Notes: generated by a model not told the origin, from the letters alone. A stretch of 10,845 bases of DNA from an uncultured Dermabacteraceae bacterium (GCA_943913905.1 CALTZZ010000077.1:1-10845), one strand, 5' to 3'. Shown: positions 1 to 6,894, counted from the first letter of the stretch. Translations and numbers: made by a program.

Positions 1-195
1 GCTTGGCCGTGGACCTCAGCAGCGCAGCGAGAACTCGCGGACGCCTACATGTGGGAGAAGGCGTCGGGACCGGGAACCCCTGCATTCGGCAACGAACTGA
101 TCATGCTGGCCGACACCCTCCACTGGTGGATCGTGCCCGCCACGGCACTCATTGCAATGGCCACCCACGCACGAATGAAGACGGAACAGCTATGA
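1..195 (+). CDS. C-terminal fragment of a small membrane protein (module A, copy 1)
   Basis: The frame is open from the window edge to TGA at 193-195, so only the last 64 residues are visible. They include SGPGTPAF (64-87), then a LAD..HWW stretch and one hydrophobic segment (IVPATALIAMA), and end in a short charged tail, HARMKTEQL. The SGPGTPAF-LAD-W-V-A pattern recurs in the gene ending at 1012, so the two are tandem paralogues. The stop overlaps the ATG of the next gene (ATGA, 192-195), which points to translational coupling in one operon. I do not recognise the family. Function is unknown beyond an integral membrane location. A longer plus-strand reading through this stretch in the frame of the next gene is Arg/His-rich before its ATG and is not convincing. 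Confidence 0.6.
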   Translation, partial: AWPWTSAAQRELADAYMWEKASGPGTPAFGNELIMLADTLHWWIVPATALIAMATHARMKTEQL

Positions 196-518
196 ATCCA
201 CACCCTCGGGAACCTTTCGCATTCGCCCTGGTGTGGGCGATTCTGGGCCTGTTCGCCTTCGCGGGCGGTGTCACCGTCACTGCGATGGCGCGCGCAGAGC
301 TTTTCGCTCTCTCCCCCGCGGAAAACAGGGACTACACCATGTTCGGTGCCCCGAGTGATTCGATCGGCGTGGGTTGGGCATTCTTTAACTCTCTGCTCAT
401 GATTCCGTGGGGAATTGCCGTCACGGCATGCATCGTGGTCTTCGCAATGACGCGGCGCACACGCGTCAAATTTTTAGTGCAGTCACCCTCGTGGCATACG
501 TCGCCGGAGTGGTCATGA
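192..518 (+). CDS. Small two-helix membrane protein of unknown function (module B)
   Basis: Starts at ATG 192 in an ATGA overlap with the upstream gene; a weak GGA lies a few bases before it. It encodes 108 residues with two hydrophobic helices (about residues 10-32 and 62-85) separated by a polar loop, then a basic stretch, MTRRTRVK. Topology and length resemble the C-terminal half of the next gene, so it may be module B of a duplicated A-B unit. From about position 471 this frame loses its membrane-protein character: it reads through TTA, a very rare Leu codon in such a genome, to FLVQSPSWHTSPEWS and stops at 518. The adjacent frame meanwhile becomes a clean hydrophobic helix. The last 15 residues may therefore be an artefact of a one-base deletion in the T5 run at 471-475. 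No family recognised. Confidence 0.5.
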   Translation: MNPHPREPFAFALVWAILGLFAFAGGVTVTAMARAELFALSPAENRDYTMFGAPSDSIGVGWAFFNSLLMIPWGIAVTACIVVFAMTRRTRVKFLVQSPSWHTSPEWS

Positions 519-1012
519 TTCCGTTCACCATCGCCGCCAGCGCCGCCCTCGCGCAGGGCTACGTCGCGTCCAAGGTGAGTGGCCCCGGAACACCGGCCTT
601 CGAGCACGAAGTGGTGATCCTTGCCGATGCCGAGCGCTGGCTGCTCGTCGCTGCTCCAGGCCTGCTCGCGGTGCTGGCAACCTGGCCGCGACGTGGACTC
701 ACGGGCACATCTGCGGCAGGCGGGATCGATCAGCGCGCCACATTCCGCCGCGCTGCCCGCCTGTGCGGCTACCTCAGCGGCGCATGCGCGTTATGGACGC
801 TGCTCGCCGCCGTCATCGTGATCGTGCTGGCAAACCTTGAGCACACTCCGCATTCCCTTGCTAGCCCCGAGGATGTCGGTGCGATCGCTTACGCCGTGCA
901 CATCAGCATCTTCGGCTCGTGGTATGCGGCGATCCTCGTGCTCCCACTCGCCATCGCCGCAGGCATTCTGGCCGCCCGCTCTCATTCCACTGGCAAGGCG
1001 TCCATGAAGTAG
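491..1012 (+). CDS. Four-helix membrane protein of unknown function (fused modules A and B)
   Basis: The frame is open from 407 to TAG at 1010-1012. The start is uncertain. GTG 407 and ATG 428 overlap the upstream helix heavily. GTG 491 gives a complete first helix with a 28-base overlap but no Shine-Dalgarno. ATG 515 has GGAG five bases upstream and an ATGA overlap with the previous stop, but it cuts the first helix short. I list 491 as a compromise. The protein has a helix ending near IAASAALA, the SGPGTPAF loop (578-601), helix 2 (LLVAAPGLLAVLA), a polar linker, helix 3 (LLAAVIVIVLA) and helix 4 (AAILVLPLAIAAGIL). The A part matches the fragment at 1-195; the B part resembles the gene at 192-518. 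The last 31 bases overlap the end of convergent jetA. No family recognised. Confidence 0.55.
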   Translation: MAYVAGVVMIPFTIAASAALAQGYVASKVSGPGTPAFEHEVVILADAERWLLVAAPGLLAVLATWPRRGLTGTSAAGGIDQRATFRRAARLCGYLSGACALWTLLAAVIVIVLANLEHTPHSLASPEDVGAIAYAVHISIFGSWYAAILVLPLAIAAGILAARSHSTGKASMK

Positions 1013-2544
1013 AACGCGGGGATCCGCGCGGAATACGCCACGGGTTCCGGTGTGTCGGCAGCGTCCGTGTGGACGGCGTCGGCCCCGTCGCCCGCCACCG
1101 CATCCGTCGGCGGCGCCGGGGTTTCGCTCCAGTGCACCAGCTCCGTGGAGCCCTCGCGGGTCTGTGCGTGCTGGGTGGCGAGGAACATGAGGCCGATGAT
1201 GCTCGCGAGTCCCTGCGGCGCTCCCGCTTCGCGAATCACCGAGCCGACGGATGCTTGACCGCTACGCTCTATCGTCTCGTTGACGCGGTGGGTGAGCCCC
1301 ACGATGTCGATGTCGTTGGTGCGCACCAGTTCGTCCAGGACTTCCACGCTGAGGGTGGTCGCGTCGTGGATTTCGGCTTCTGCGGGTGTGCCGGGATCCG
1401 TCGGGTCCTTGAGCACGTGCTGCGCCACGGAGCTGAACTGGGCGCGCGAAAGCCCCAGGTTAATGTCTTCGAGCGCGCGATGGTGAACATCGTCTTTTTG
1501 AGACAGCGCGATCCCCTGCGCCTCTTGCAGCAGGTCCAGGAGCACGCGGTGCTGGCGGAAGTCTTGGCTGCGCACGAACCGGGCGAGCGAGCGATACAGC
1601 TCAGTCTTGACGTCGAGCACTTCTTGCGCGGGCTCGTAGAGGTCGCTGAACACGTTGGCGAGGCGGTCGCGTTCGGCACGCGTGAGGGTGCGGGTGAAGT
1701 CACGCGTGAGGAGCCGGTCAATGATGTCTTGCGCGAGTTCGTTTTGGTGCGGGTCGTTGAGCATCCGGAAGAACGCCGTGAAGGTCTTGCCCACGGTCGA
1801 TTGCCCCAGCAGGTCGTCGCCCGCGAGCAGCTGCTCGAGGATTTCGCCGCGCGATCCTTCGGGAGACAGGATCTGCTCGCGAATGTGCAGGTCAACGGCG
1901 CGCAGGTCTTCGCGGTATTGAAGGAAGTCGCCAGAGAGTTCGTCGGCAATCTGCAGGATGTCGCGCAGGCGGTCCGCAGAGTTTTCGGCCGACGGCAGCA
2001 TCAGCTCACCCTCGCTCAACTCCTGGATTTGCCGCTCGATCTGGTCGCGGCGCTGCTGGAGGTTCCGCAGGCGCACGTCGCGGTTTCCTTCGGTGTCTTC
2101 CGCAAGGCGCTCGAACTGCTGCATCACAAGCGTGAGGCGCGATTCTGTTGTGGTGGGGCGGTGGTCCTCGAGCCCGGCAATGAACTGGATTGCGTCGACC
2201 GTGGCAGGTGAGAGTTCGAACGTTGTCTCGAGCGTCCCTGGGTCGTCGCGTCGCGTCAGATACCCCTCGCGCACCCACGAATCCACGTAGTCTGCGGCGC
2301 GCGTGCGCTGCTCATCATCGTCGTGCAGAAGGTCCACGTGCACGCTCACGCGGGCCACGAGTTCCGAACGTTCCAAGCGGCGATCCCCTGCCGGGAACAC
2401 GGACTGCAGGATCGCGAGCGTTGCGGGCGCCTTCGTGGCCGAGAGCAGCCGCCACGTGGACATCCGGCGCAACTGTTCGTACGCCTGTTTTCGCTGCGCG
2501 GCCTGGTCACCGCCGCCAAACCTGGGGATATCGCTCGAAGTCAC
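982..2544 (-). CDS. jetA: DUF3375 protein, JetA subunit of a Wadjet defence system, without its partners
   Basis: Encodes 520 residues, a full-length DUF3375 protein. In known type I Wadjet systems (jetABCD), JetA is the MukF-like kleisin subunit; with JetB and the SMC-like JetC it forms a DNA-extruding motor, and JetD cleaves small circular DNA. Visible family features: an N-terminal helical and winged-helix-like part (residues 17-125, with LERSELVARV and SWVREGYLTRR), the TESRL segment (133-137), a coiled-coil stretch (158-180, LQQRRDQIERQIQEL), then SRGEILEQLLAGDDLL and GKTFTAFFRML (231-262), and a mostly helical C-terminal half. Residues 474-504 are a Pro/Ala/Asp-rich linker before a short hydrophobic end. 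It starts at GTG with no Shine-Dalgarno but a -10 box seven bases upstream. No jetB, jetC or jetD is present: the next DNA holds convergent membrane genes. Family assignment is firm; function without partners is unknown. Confidence 0.88.
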   Translation of the reverse strand: MTSSDIPRFGGGDQAAQRKQAYEQLRRMSTWRLLSATKAPATLAILQSVFPAGDRRLERSELVARVSVHVDLLHDDDEQRTRAADYVDSWVREGYLTRRDDPGTLETTFELSPATVDAIQFIAGLEDHRPTTTESRLTLVMQQFERLAEDTEGNRDVRLRNLQQRRDQIERQIQELSEGELMLPSAENSADRLRDILQIADELSGDFLQYREDLRAVDLHIREQILSPEGSRGEILEQLLAGDDLLGQSTVGKTFTAFFRMLNDPHQNELAQDIIDRLLTRDFTRTLTRAERDRLANVFSDLYEPAQEVLDVKTELYRSLARFVRSQDFRQHRVLLDLLQEAQGIALSQKDDVHHRALEDINLGLSRAQFSSVAQHVLKDPTDPGTPAEAEIHDATTLSVEVLDELVRTNDIDIVGLTHRVNETIERSGQASVGSVIREAGAPQGLASIIGLMFLATQHAQTREGSTELVHWSETPAPPTDAVAGDGADAVHTDAADTPEPVAYSARIPAFYFMDALPVE

Positions 2545-2551
2545 GGAGACA

Positions 2552-2557
2552 AGCCTA
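2552..2557 (-). promoter_or_regulatory. Candidate -10 box for a leaderless jetA transcript
   Basis: Minus-strand TAGGCT fits TANNNT and lies seven bases before the GTG of jetA, the distance at which actinobacterial transcripts begin on the start codon. No Shine-Dalgarno lies between them and no good -35 is visible. The gap to the upstream nirK-fusion gene is only 53 bases, so read-through from that gene is also possible. Confidence 0.35.
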
Positions 2558-2597
2558 CCGGGGAGCCAGGCTCGAGCGCCGAATGAGCGCCTGACGC

Positions 2598-5438
2598 TCA
2601 GTCAGTCACGTGGATGACGCCGCGCGCCCCGTTCTCCGCGTTCACCATTTGATGGTTGATGAATGAGTAGTTGCCCGCTTCATGGAAGGTGAGTTCCACG
2701 AACCCGCCTTGGGTCACGCCGAAGTGCGCCGTTTGTGATCCCAGTTCACCGGGGTTCTGGCATCCGTCGGCCCCGCCCTTCGCAGCGGCCTGGCCTTCGG
2801 GGCTCCACGGTTCGTGACCGCACGCCACGGAGTATGCGCCTTCACTCCTCACGGTGTCGAAACTGCCGCCGACGATGTGGAAGTCGAGGTCGCGCTGCGG
2901 GCCAATTGCCGCGACCCAGATGCGGACGCGTTCGCCGGTCTTCACCTCGAGCGGCTGCGTCACGTACTGGTGGGGGTAGCCGTTGAACACCACGGCGTCG
3001 GGCTTTTCGGCGGCGATTTTTGCGGCGTTGCCGGGTTCGCCCTGGGGACCGTGGTACTGCTCCGTTTGGGCGAGCACGAACTCGTGGTTCACGCTCGGGA
3101 GTCCCTCGGCGGGGTCGATGATCACGGTGCCCGCCATACCGTTCGCAATATGCGTGCTCATGGGGTGCGCGCTGCAGTGATACGTGAAGTACCCGGCTGT
3201 TTTCGCGGTGAACGTGTAGGTGAGCCGCTCCCCCGGCTTGATGGTGCGCATCGGTTCATCGGGGGCGAGAGCCGAGGAATGGAAGTCGATCCCGTGCCCG
3301 ATCGTGCCGTCGTTCACGAATGTGATGACGAACTTATCGCCCACCTTGCCGCGCAGCACGGGCCCCGGGGCGGTGCCGTTGAACGTCCACACTTCTTGCG
3401 TGATACCGGGTGCCACCTGCGACTGCAGTTCACTCACGGTCATCGTGTACTCGTGCGTCTGGGCATCCCCCGGCGTCGGTGCCGTGGGCGCCGTGGCGTT
3501 GTGGGCTTTGAAATCGGCGGGCACGTCGTTGTTTTTCCAGGCCGACGGCGTCAGGTCCTCGTCGCCGCCCGTACCGGAGTCGGCACCGTGATGGGCGTGA
3601 GCATCCCCGGAGTCAGCTTGTTCGTTGCCGCCGTCGGCCTTGATCGCGAAGGTCATGCCCGCCTGCTTATGCCCGGCGACGGAGCACCATCCGTCTAGGT
3701 CGTGGATCACGACGCCGATGTCGAGGGTCTCGGATTCGCCGGGGGCCAGGCGCTTTGTGCTTTTCTCTCCCTGATCGGTCGCGATCACGAGGTCGTGTAG
3801 GTGACCTTCCGAGTCGTCGTTGGTCACAGTAATCGTGACGGAGTCTCCCGCAGGCACGGTGACCTGCTGCGGGGAGAACGCCATGTGTGCCATTGAAACG
3901 TCCACGTTGGTGGTGTGGCCCGTGGGCTGCACACTGGTGCTGCCTGCTGCGCTCTGTGCACCGTCCCCGTTCTTTCCGGTTCCAGCGGACTGGGGCCCCT
4001 GCCCTGCAGTTCCTATGGACTCGGCGCCCACGTATTGTCCGGTGCCGTCCGCCACGCCTCCGAGGGCGAGGGCCGTGCCCGAGACGAGGGCGATGATGCC
4101 GGCGGTCGCTGCGATCCCGCTGAGGGTGCGGCGTGAATCGGCAGCGGCATCACGGGTGCTCGCAACGGGATGCGATTCTGCCGCCGAGGCACCCGACGTG
4201 CCCGACGCTCCCGCTATCCCCGATGCGGTGCTCGCAGCCCCTGCTGCCCCGGGCTTCGCGTGTGCTCCGGGCTTCGCGTGTGCCGTGCGATTCGTGCGCA
4301 GGCCCGCGACCACCGTGGACGCAATCGCGGTCGCGAAGAATGCAAGCATGGCCACCACCGTGACGATCCCGCCAATGCGATACGCCTGCGATAGCGCGCC
4401 AACGTTTCCCACCACGCGCACCGCGAGGCCCACCTGGAATAGCGCGAACACGAGCCAGAACCACGGGGTGTAGGGCAGCGGGCGCCGTAGCACGGCCGGA
4501 AGGATGATGGACGCGTGGGCGAGGATCATCGACATGACGAACCCCAGGGTGATCGCATGAACCGCCGCGTCATACGAGCCGCCTGTGAACGCGAAATGCC
4601 CCCACAACAGGCCAGCAACCGCGAGCCAGGCGTAGCCCGCCAGCATGCACGCGGCGCTAAACCGCGGCAGGCCCGTGGATTTCACGGTGTATCGGGCCAC
4701 GTCGCGGATCGCGAAACGGACGGCCACCACGAGCAGTGCCAGGCCAAACAGCGTGGTACCCCACGGCGCAATACCCGCAAAACAGACTGCGAGCGCAAGA
4801 GCAATGCACACGGCGAGTGCTTCGGCGTCGCGCGCTTTGACGCCCTTCATGCGGATGATGAGGCGCGACAGTTCCATGCGCTCGCCCGCGATCGTAAGGA
4901 TCAGGTACGACGTGAGCCACGGCGTAATGACAGCGGCGCTCGAGCCCGCGAGCCATTGCATCCCCGCACCCACCGCGAGCGCAGCCCCGAGTGCCTGCAC
5001 GGCAACCGAGGGATCATAGTTTCGCTTCCACAACGGCCAGTACATTCCAAGGGCGAGCACCGTGCCGATCATGATGAGGATCCGCGGTGCGGGCTCCAGA
5101 ACCATCGGAACCACGCCGGCGATGGCGCCGAGCGCAAGCAGCACCGGCGCGGCGAACGCCCACCACGCACCGCTGGCCACAGCCCGCTCGAGCGACACGA
5201 GGGCGCCCACGAATCCGAGCGTCATGATGACACCGTGGCTGGTCGCGGCCTCACCCAGGTTGAGTGGAGCACGAACCCCAAGCAGCAGCAGCCCCGCGTT
5301 GAGCCCGAGCAGCATCGCGATGCCCGCCGGCAGGAGGATGGCGAGCCGCCAGCTCGCGGTCTGCGCGCTGCCCGAGGTGGTGCTGTGCAGATGAGGAGCA
5401 GAGGCGGGAGAACCGGGACTCGAGGGAGGAATCGTCAC
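2598..5438 (-). CDS. nirK: Copper nitrite reductase fused to NnrS-like membrane and blue-copper domains
   Basis: Encodes 946 residues in three parts. Residues 30-380: about ten membrane helices resembling NnrS-type membrane proteins, with SHGVIMTLGFVGALVSLER (67-85) and HAITLGFVMSMILAH (294-308). A Gly/Ala/Ser linker (385-435) and one more helix (440-462) lead outside the membrane. Residues 510-600: a blue-copper domain with ligands H548, C585, H590 and M595. Residues 660-946: a two-domain copper nitrite reductase of the AniA type. Type 1 ligands are H715, C755, H763, M768; type 2 ligands are H720, H754, H929; catalytic residues are D718 and H854. HIANGM is AniA-like. Expected reaction: nitrite to nitric oxide on the outer face, with electrons passing through the blue-copper domain. 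A role for the membrane part as quinol or haem module is inference. C873 and C893 sit in an extra loop. No NO reductase gene is in view. The start is ambiguous (see the 5433-5450 entries). Confidence 0.88.
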   Translation of the reverse strand: MTIPPSSPGSPASAPHLHSTTSGSAQTASWRLAILLPAGIAMLLGLNAGLLLLGVRAPLNLGEAATSHGVIMTLGFVGALVSLERAVASGAWWAFAAPVLLALGAIAGVVPMVLEPAPRILIMIGTVLALGMYWPLWKRNYDPSVAVQALGAALAVGAGMQWLAGSSAAVITPWLTSYLILTIAGERMELSRLIIRMKGVKARDAEALAVCIALALAVCFAGIAPWGTTLFGLALLVVAVRFAIRDVARYTVKSTGLPRFSAACMLAGYAWLAVAGLLWGHFAFTGGSYDAAVHAITLGFVMSMILAHASIILPAVLRRPLPYTPWFWLVFALFQVGLAVRVVGNVGALSQAYRIGGIVTVVAMLAFFATAIASTVVAGLRTNRTAHAKPGAHAKPGAAGAASTASGIAGASGTSGASAAESHPVASTRDAAADSRRTLSGIAATAGIIALVSGTALALGGVADGTGQYVGAESIGTAGQGPQSAGTGKNGDGAQSAAGSTSVQPTGHTTNVDVSMAHMAFSPQQVTVPAGDSVTITVTNDDSEGHLHDLVIATDQGEKSTKRLAPGESETLDIGVVIHDLDGWCSVAGHKQAGMTFAIKADGGNEQADSGDAHAHHGADSGTGGDEDLTPSAWKNNDVPADFKAHNATAPTAPTPGDAQTHEYTMTVSELQSQVAPGITQEVWTFNGTAPGPVLRGKVGDKFVITFVNDGTIGHGIDFHSSALAPDEPMRTIKPGERLTYTFTAKTAGYFTYHCSAHPMSTHIANGMAGTVIIDPAEGLPSVNHEFVLAQTEQYHGPQGEPGNAAKIAAEKPDAVVFNGYPHQYVTQPLEVKTGERVRIWVAAIGPQRDLDFHIVGGSFDTVRSEGAYSVACGHEPWSPEGQAAAKGGADGCQNPGELGSQTAHFGVTQGGFVELTFHEAGNYSFINHQMVNAENGARGVIHVTD
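4246..4281 (-). repeat. Tandem 18-base repeat encoding HAKPGA twice
   Basis: Two adjacent 18-base units, 4246-4263 and 4264-4281, differ at one position. On the minus strand they encode HAKPGAHAKPGA in the flexible linker between the membrane domain and the last helix of the nirK fusion. This looks like replication slippage in a disordered linker, so copy number may vary between strains. Confidence 0.8.
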
Positions 5439-5443
5439 CTCCT
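5435..5443 (-). promoter_or_regulatory. Consensus Shine-Dalgarno overlapping the GTG start of the nirK fusion
   Basis: Minus strand AGGAGGTGA is a nine-base match to the anti-Shine-Dalgarno, but the only standard start codon in frame, GTG at 5438-5436, lies inside it. Five bases after GGAGG the in-frame codon is ATT (5432-5430), a rare start. Either ATT is used, or the site does not act as a ribosome binding site for GTG. Confidence 0.5.
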
Positions 5444-5444
5444 C

Positions 5445-5450
5445 ACCCTA
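5445..5450 (-). promoter_or_regulatory. Candidate -10 box upstream of the nirK fusion
   Basis: Minus-strand TAGGGT fits TANNNT and ends six bases before the GTG at 5438, placing the transcription start on the GTG itself (leaderless). No clear -35 is seen in the 76-base gap between tgt and this gene. Confidence 0.35.
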
Positions 5451-5514
5451 CGGATCTAGAGGTAAGCAGCGCGCGGGACTTAGGGCCCACCCCGGAGTAT
5501 CCCCCGCCACGTTC

Positions 5515-6894
5515 CTATCGCGCTTCGCCGTAGTAGGTGCCCGTGCGGTCCTCGCGCAGCGCTTCGAAGTCGCCGCTCACCAGGGAGGCCCGGATCTCGT
5601 CCACGAGCCGCACCACAAACCGCTCGTTGTGGATCGTGCACAGGGTGGACGACAGCATTTCTTTCGCCTTGAACAGGTGGTGGATATACGCGGCGGTGTA
5701 GTGGGTGCACGTGTAGCAGTCGCACGTGTCGTCGATCGGTCCGAATTGGCGCCGGTACTTCGCGCCCGTGAGGTTCACGCGCCCGTTCCGTGTATAGACG
5801 GCGCTGTTGCGCGCCACGCGCGACGGGGACACGCAGTCGAAGGTGTCGGCGCCGACGGCGACTGCGGCAAACAGGTCGTCTACCTCGGAGATTCCCAAAA
5901 GGTGGCGGGGCTTGGAGTCGGGAAGTTCGTCGGTCACCCAGCCCACGATTGTGGCGAGGTTTTCTTTTTCGAGTGCGCCGCCAATCCCGAAGCCGTCGAA
6001 CTCGAACCCGTTCACGCTCATGCCGCCAAGGTCGCGCGAGGCCTTGCGCCGTAGGTCTTCGTACTGCGCGCCCTGGATGACGCCCCACAGTTGCTGGTAC
6101 GGCTTCTCGGCACGGTCGGCGGTCAAGCGGCCGTGTTCGGCGAGGCAGCGCTCCGCCCACAGGCGCGTGCGTTCAAGGGCTTCTTCCTGGTAGCCGCGGG
6201 AATTCATCAGGGTGGTGAGCTCGTCGAACGCGAACATGACGTCTGCCCCCAGCCCGTGCTGGATCTGCATCGAGAATTCGGGGGTGAAGCGGTGCTCGGA
6301 ACCGTCGATGAAGGAACGGAAGTTCACTCCGTCATCGTCTACGTGTGCGAGGCGTTCCTTGCCCTTTTTCGTGTCGAGGTCTGTGCCGCCGGGGGTGCTC
6401 GCTCGGTCGTTGCCAGCGAATGATTCGGAGAGCACCTTTTGGAATCCTGCACCAAGGCTCATGACTTGGAAGCCGCCCGAATCGGTGTAGGTGGGGCCAT
6501 GCCAGTTCATGAAGGCGCCGAAGCCGCCGGCGGCGTCCACGAGCTCGTGCCCTGGCTGTAGGTACAGGTGGTAGGCGTTCGCGAGCACCGCCTGCGCGCC
6601 CAGGTCCTTCATCGATTCGGGCAGGACTGCTTTGACCGTCGCTTTTGTTCCCACGGGAATGAACGCGGGGGTCTGGATATCGCCGTGCGGCGTGTGGATC
6701 ACGCCCGCGCGGGCTTTCCCGTGCTCGGCCTCCACGGTGAATCCGGCGTGCTCGCGCCCGAGTGGGGCCTGGCCGGGGCCGGGCCAGGTGGAGTGGGTGA
6801 CGGTGGGGCCGACGCCGCCTGCGGTTTGGCCAACGCCGTCCGTGGCGGGGCTCGTGCGCGAGGCGGGAGTGGGGTCGGTGCTGCGAAGGGTCAT
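5515..6894 (-). CDS. tgt: tRNA-guanine transglycosylase
   Basis: Encodes 459 residues. The enzyme swaps guanine 34 in GUN-anticodon tRNAs for a 7-deazaguanine base (queuosine pathway) in the cytoplasm. The first 50 residues are a Gly/Pro/Thr-rich extension; the family domain starts near FTVEAEHGKARAG. Visible sites: D138 in DSGGFQVMSL (general acid/base), D224 in FAFDE, Q274 in GVIQGA, nucleophile D353 in FDCVSPSRVARN, and a zinc site C391, C393, C396, H422 with exactly the family spacing. The pocket segment reads GGALEKE where the Zymomonas-type enzyme has GGLAVGE, and FDEL where that enzyme has FDEC, so this is a divergent, apparently actinobacterial form. An insertion rich in charged residues spans about 160-183. 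ATG 6894 is the only convenient start; upstream there is just a weak GGGA. It is divergent from the acyltransferase gene. Confidence 0.93.
   Translation of the reverse strand: MTLRSTDPTPASRTSPATDGVGQTAGGVGPTVTHSTWPGPGQAPLGREHAGFTVEAEHGKARAGVIHTPHGDIQTPAFIPVGTKATVKAVLPESMKDLGAQAVLANAYHLYLQPGHELVDAAGGFGAFMNWHGPTYTDSGGFQVMSLGAGFQKVLSESFAGNDRASTPGGTDLDTKKGKERLAHVDDDGVNFRSFIDGSEHRFTPEFSMQIQHGLGADVMFAFDELTTLMNSRGYQEEALERTRLWAERCLAEHGRLTADRAEKPYQQLWGVIQGAQYEDLRRKASRDLGGMSVNGFEFDGFGIGGALEKENLATIVGWVTDELPDSKPRHLLGISEVDDLFAAVAVGADTFDCVSPSRVARNSAVYTRNGRVNLTGAKYRRQFGPIDDTCDCYTCTHYTAAYIHHLFKAKEMLSSTLCTIHNERFVVRLVDEIRASLVSGDFEALREDRTGTYYGEAR

Noticed and set aside
470..476. Programmed -1 frameshift heptamer at ATTTTTA
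   Set aside because: The first codon would re-pair poorly after slippage and I saw no downstream stimulatory structure; a simple indel or gene overlap is more likely.
332..985. Decayed jetB on the minus strand after jetA
   Set aside because: The minus-strand frames there are short, His/Arg/Asp-rich readings with no DUF4194 character.
919..2211. Long plus-strand open frame opposite jetA (430 codons)
   Set aside because: It is the antisense of a clear DUF3375 gene, its composition is a by-product of GC-rich codons, and no family is recognisable.
2584..2600. Hairpin TGAGCG-cctga-CGCTCA at the end of the nirK fusion as a terminator
   Set aside because: The stem is only six pairs, it overlaps the stop codon, and no T run follows on the minus strand.
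4515..5459. Plus-strand open frame (314 codons) opposite the nirK fusion
   Set aside because: Charged, repetitive composition typical of the reverse of a membrane-domain gene; no domain seen.
5439..5514. Terminator between tgt and the nirK fusion
   Set aside because: Only a short GGGCCC palindrome and GC-rich sequence are present, with no stable stem followed by a T run.
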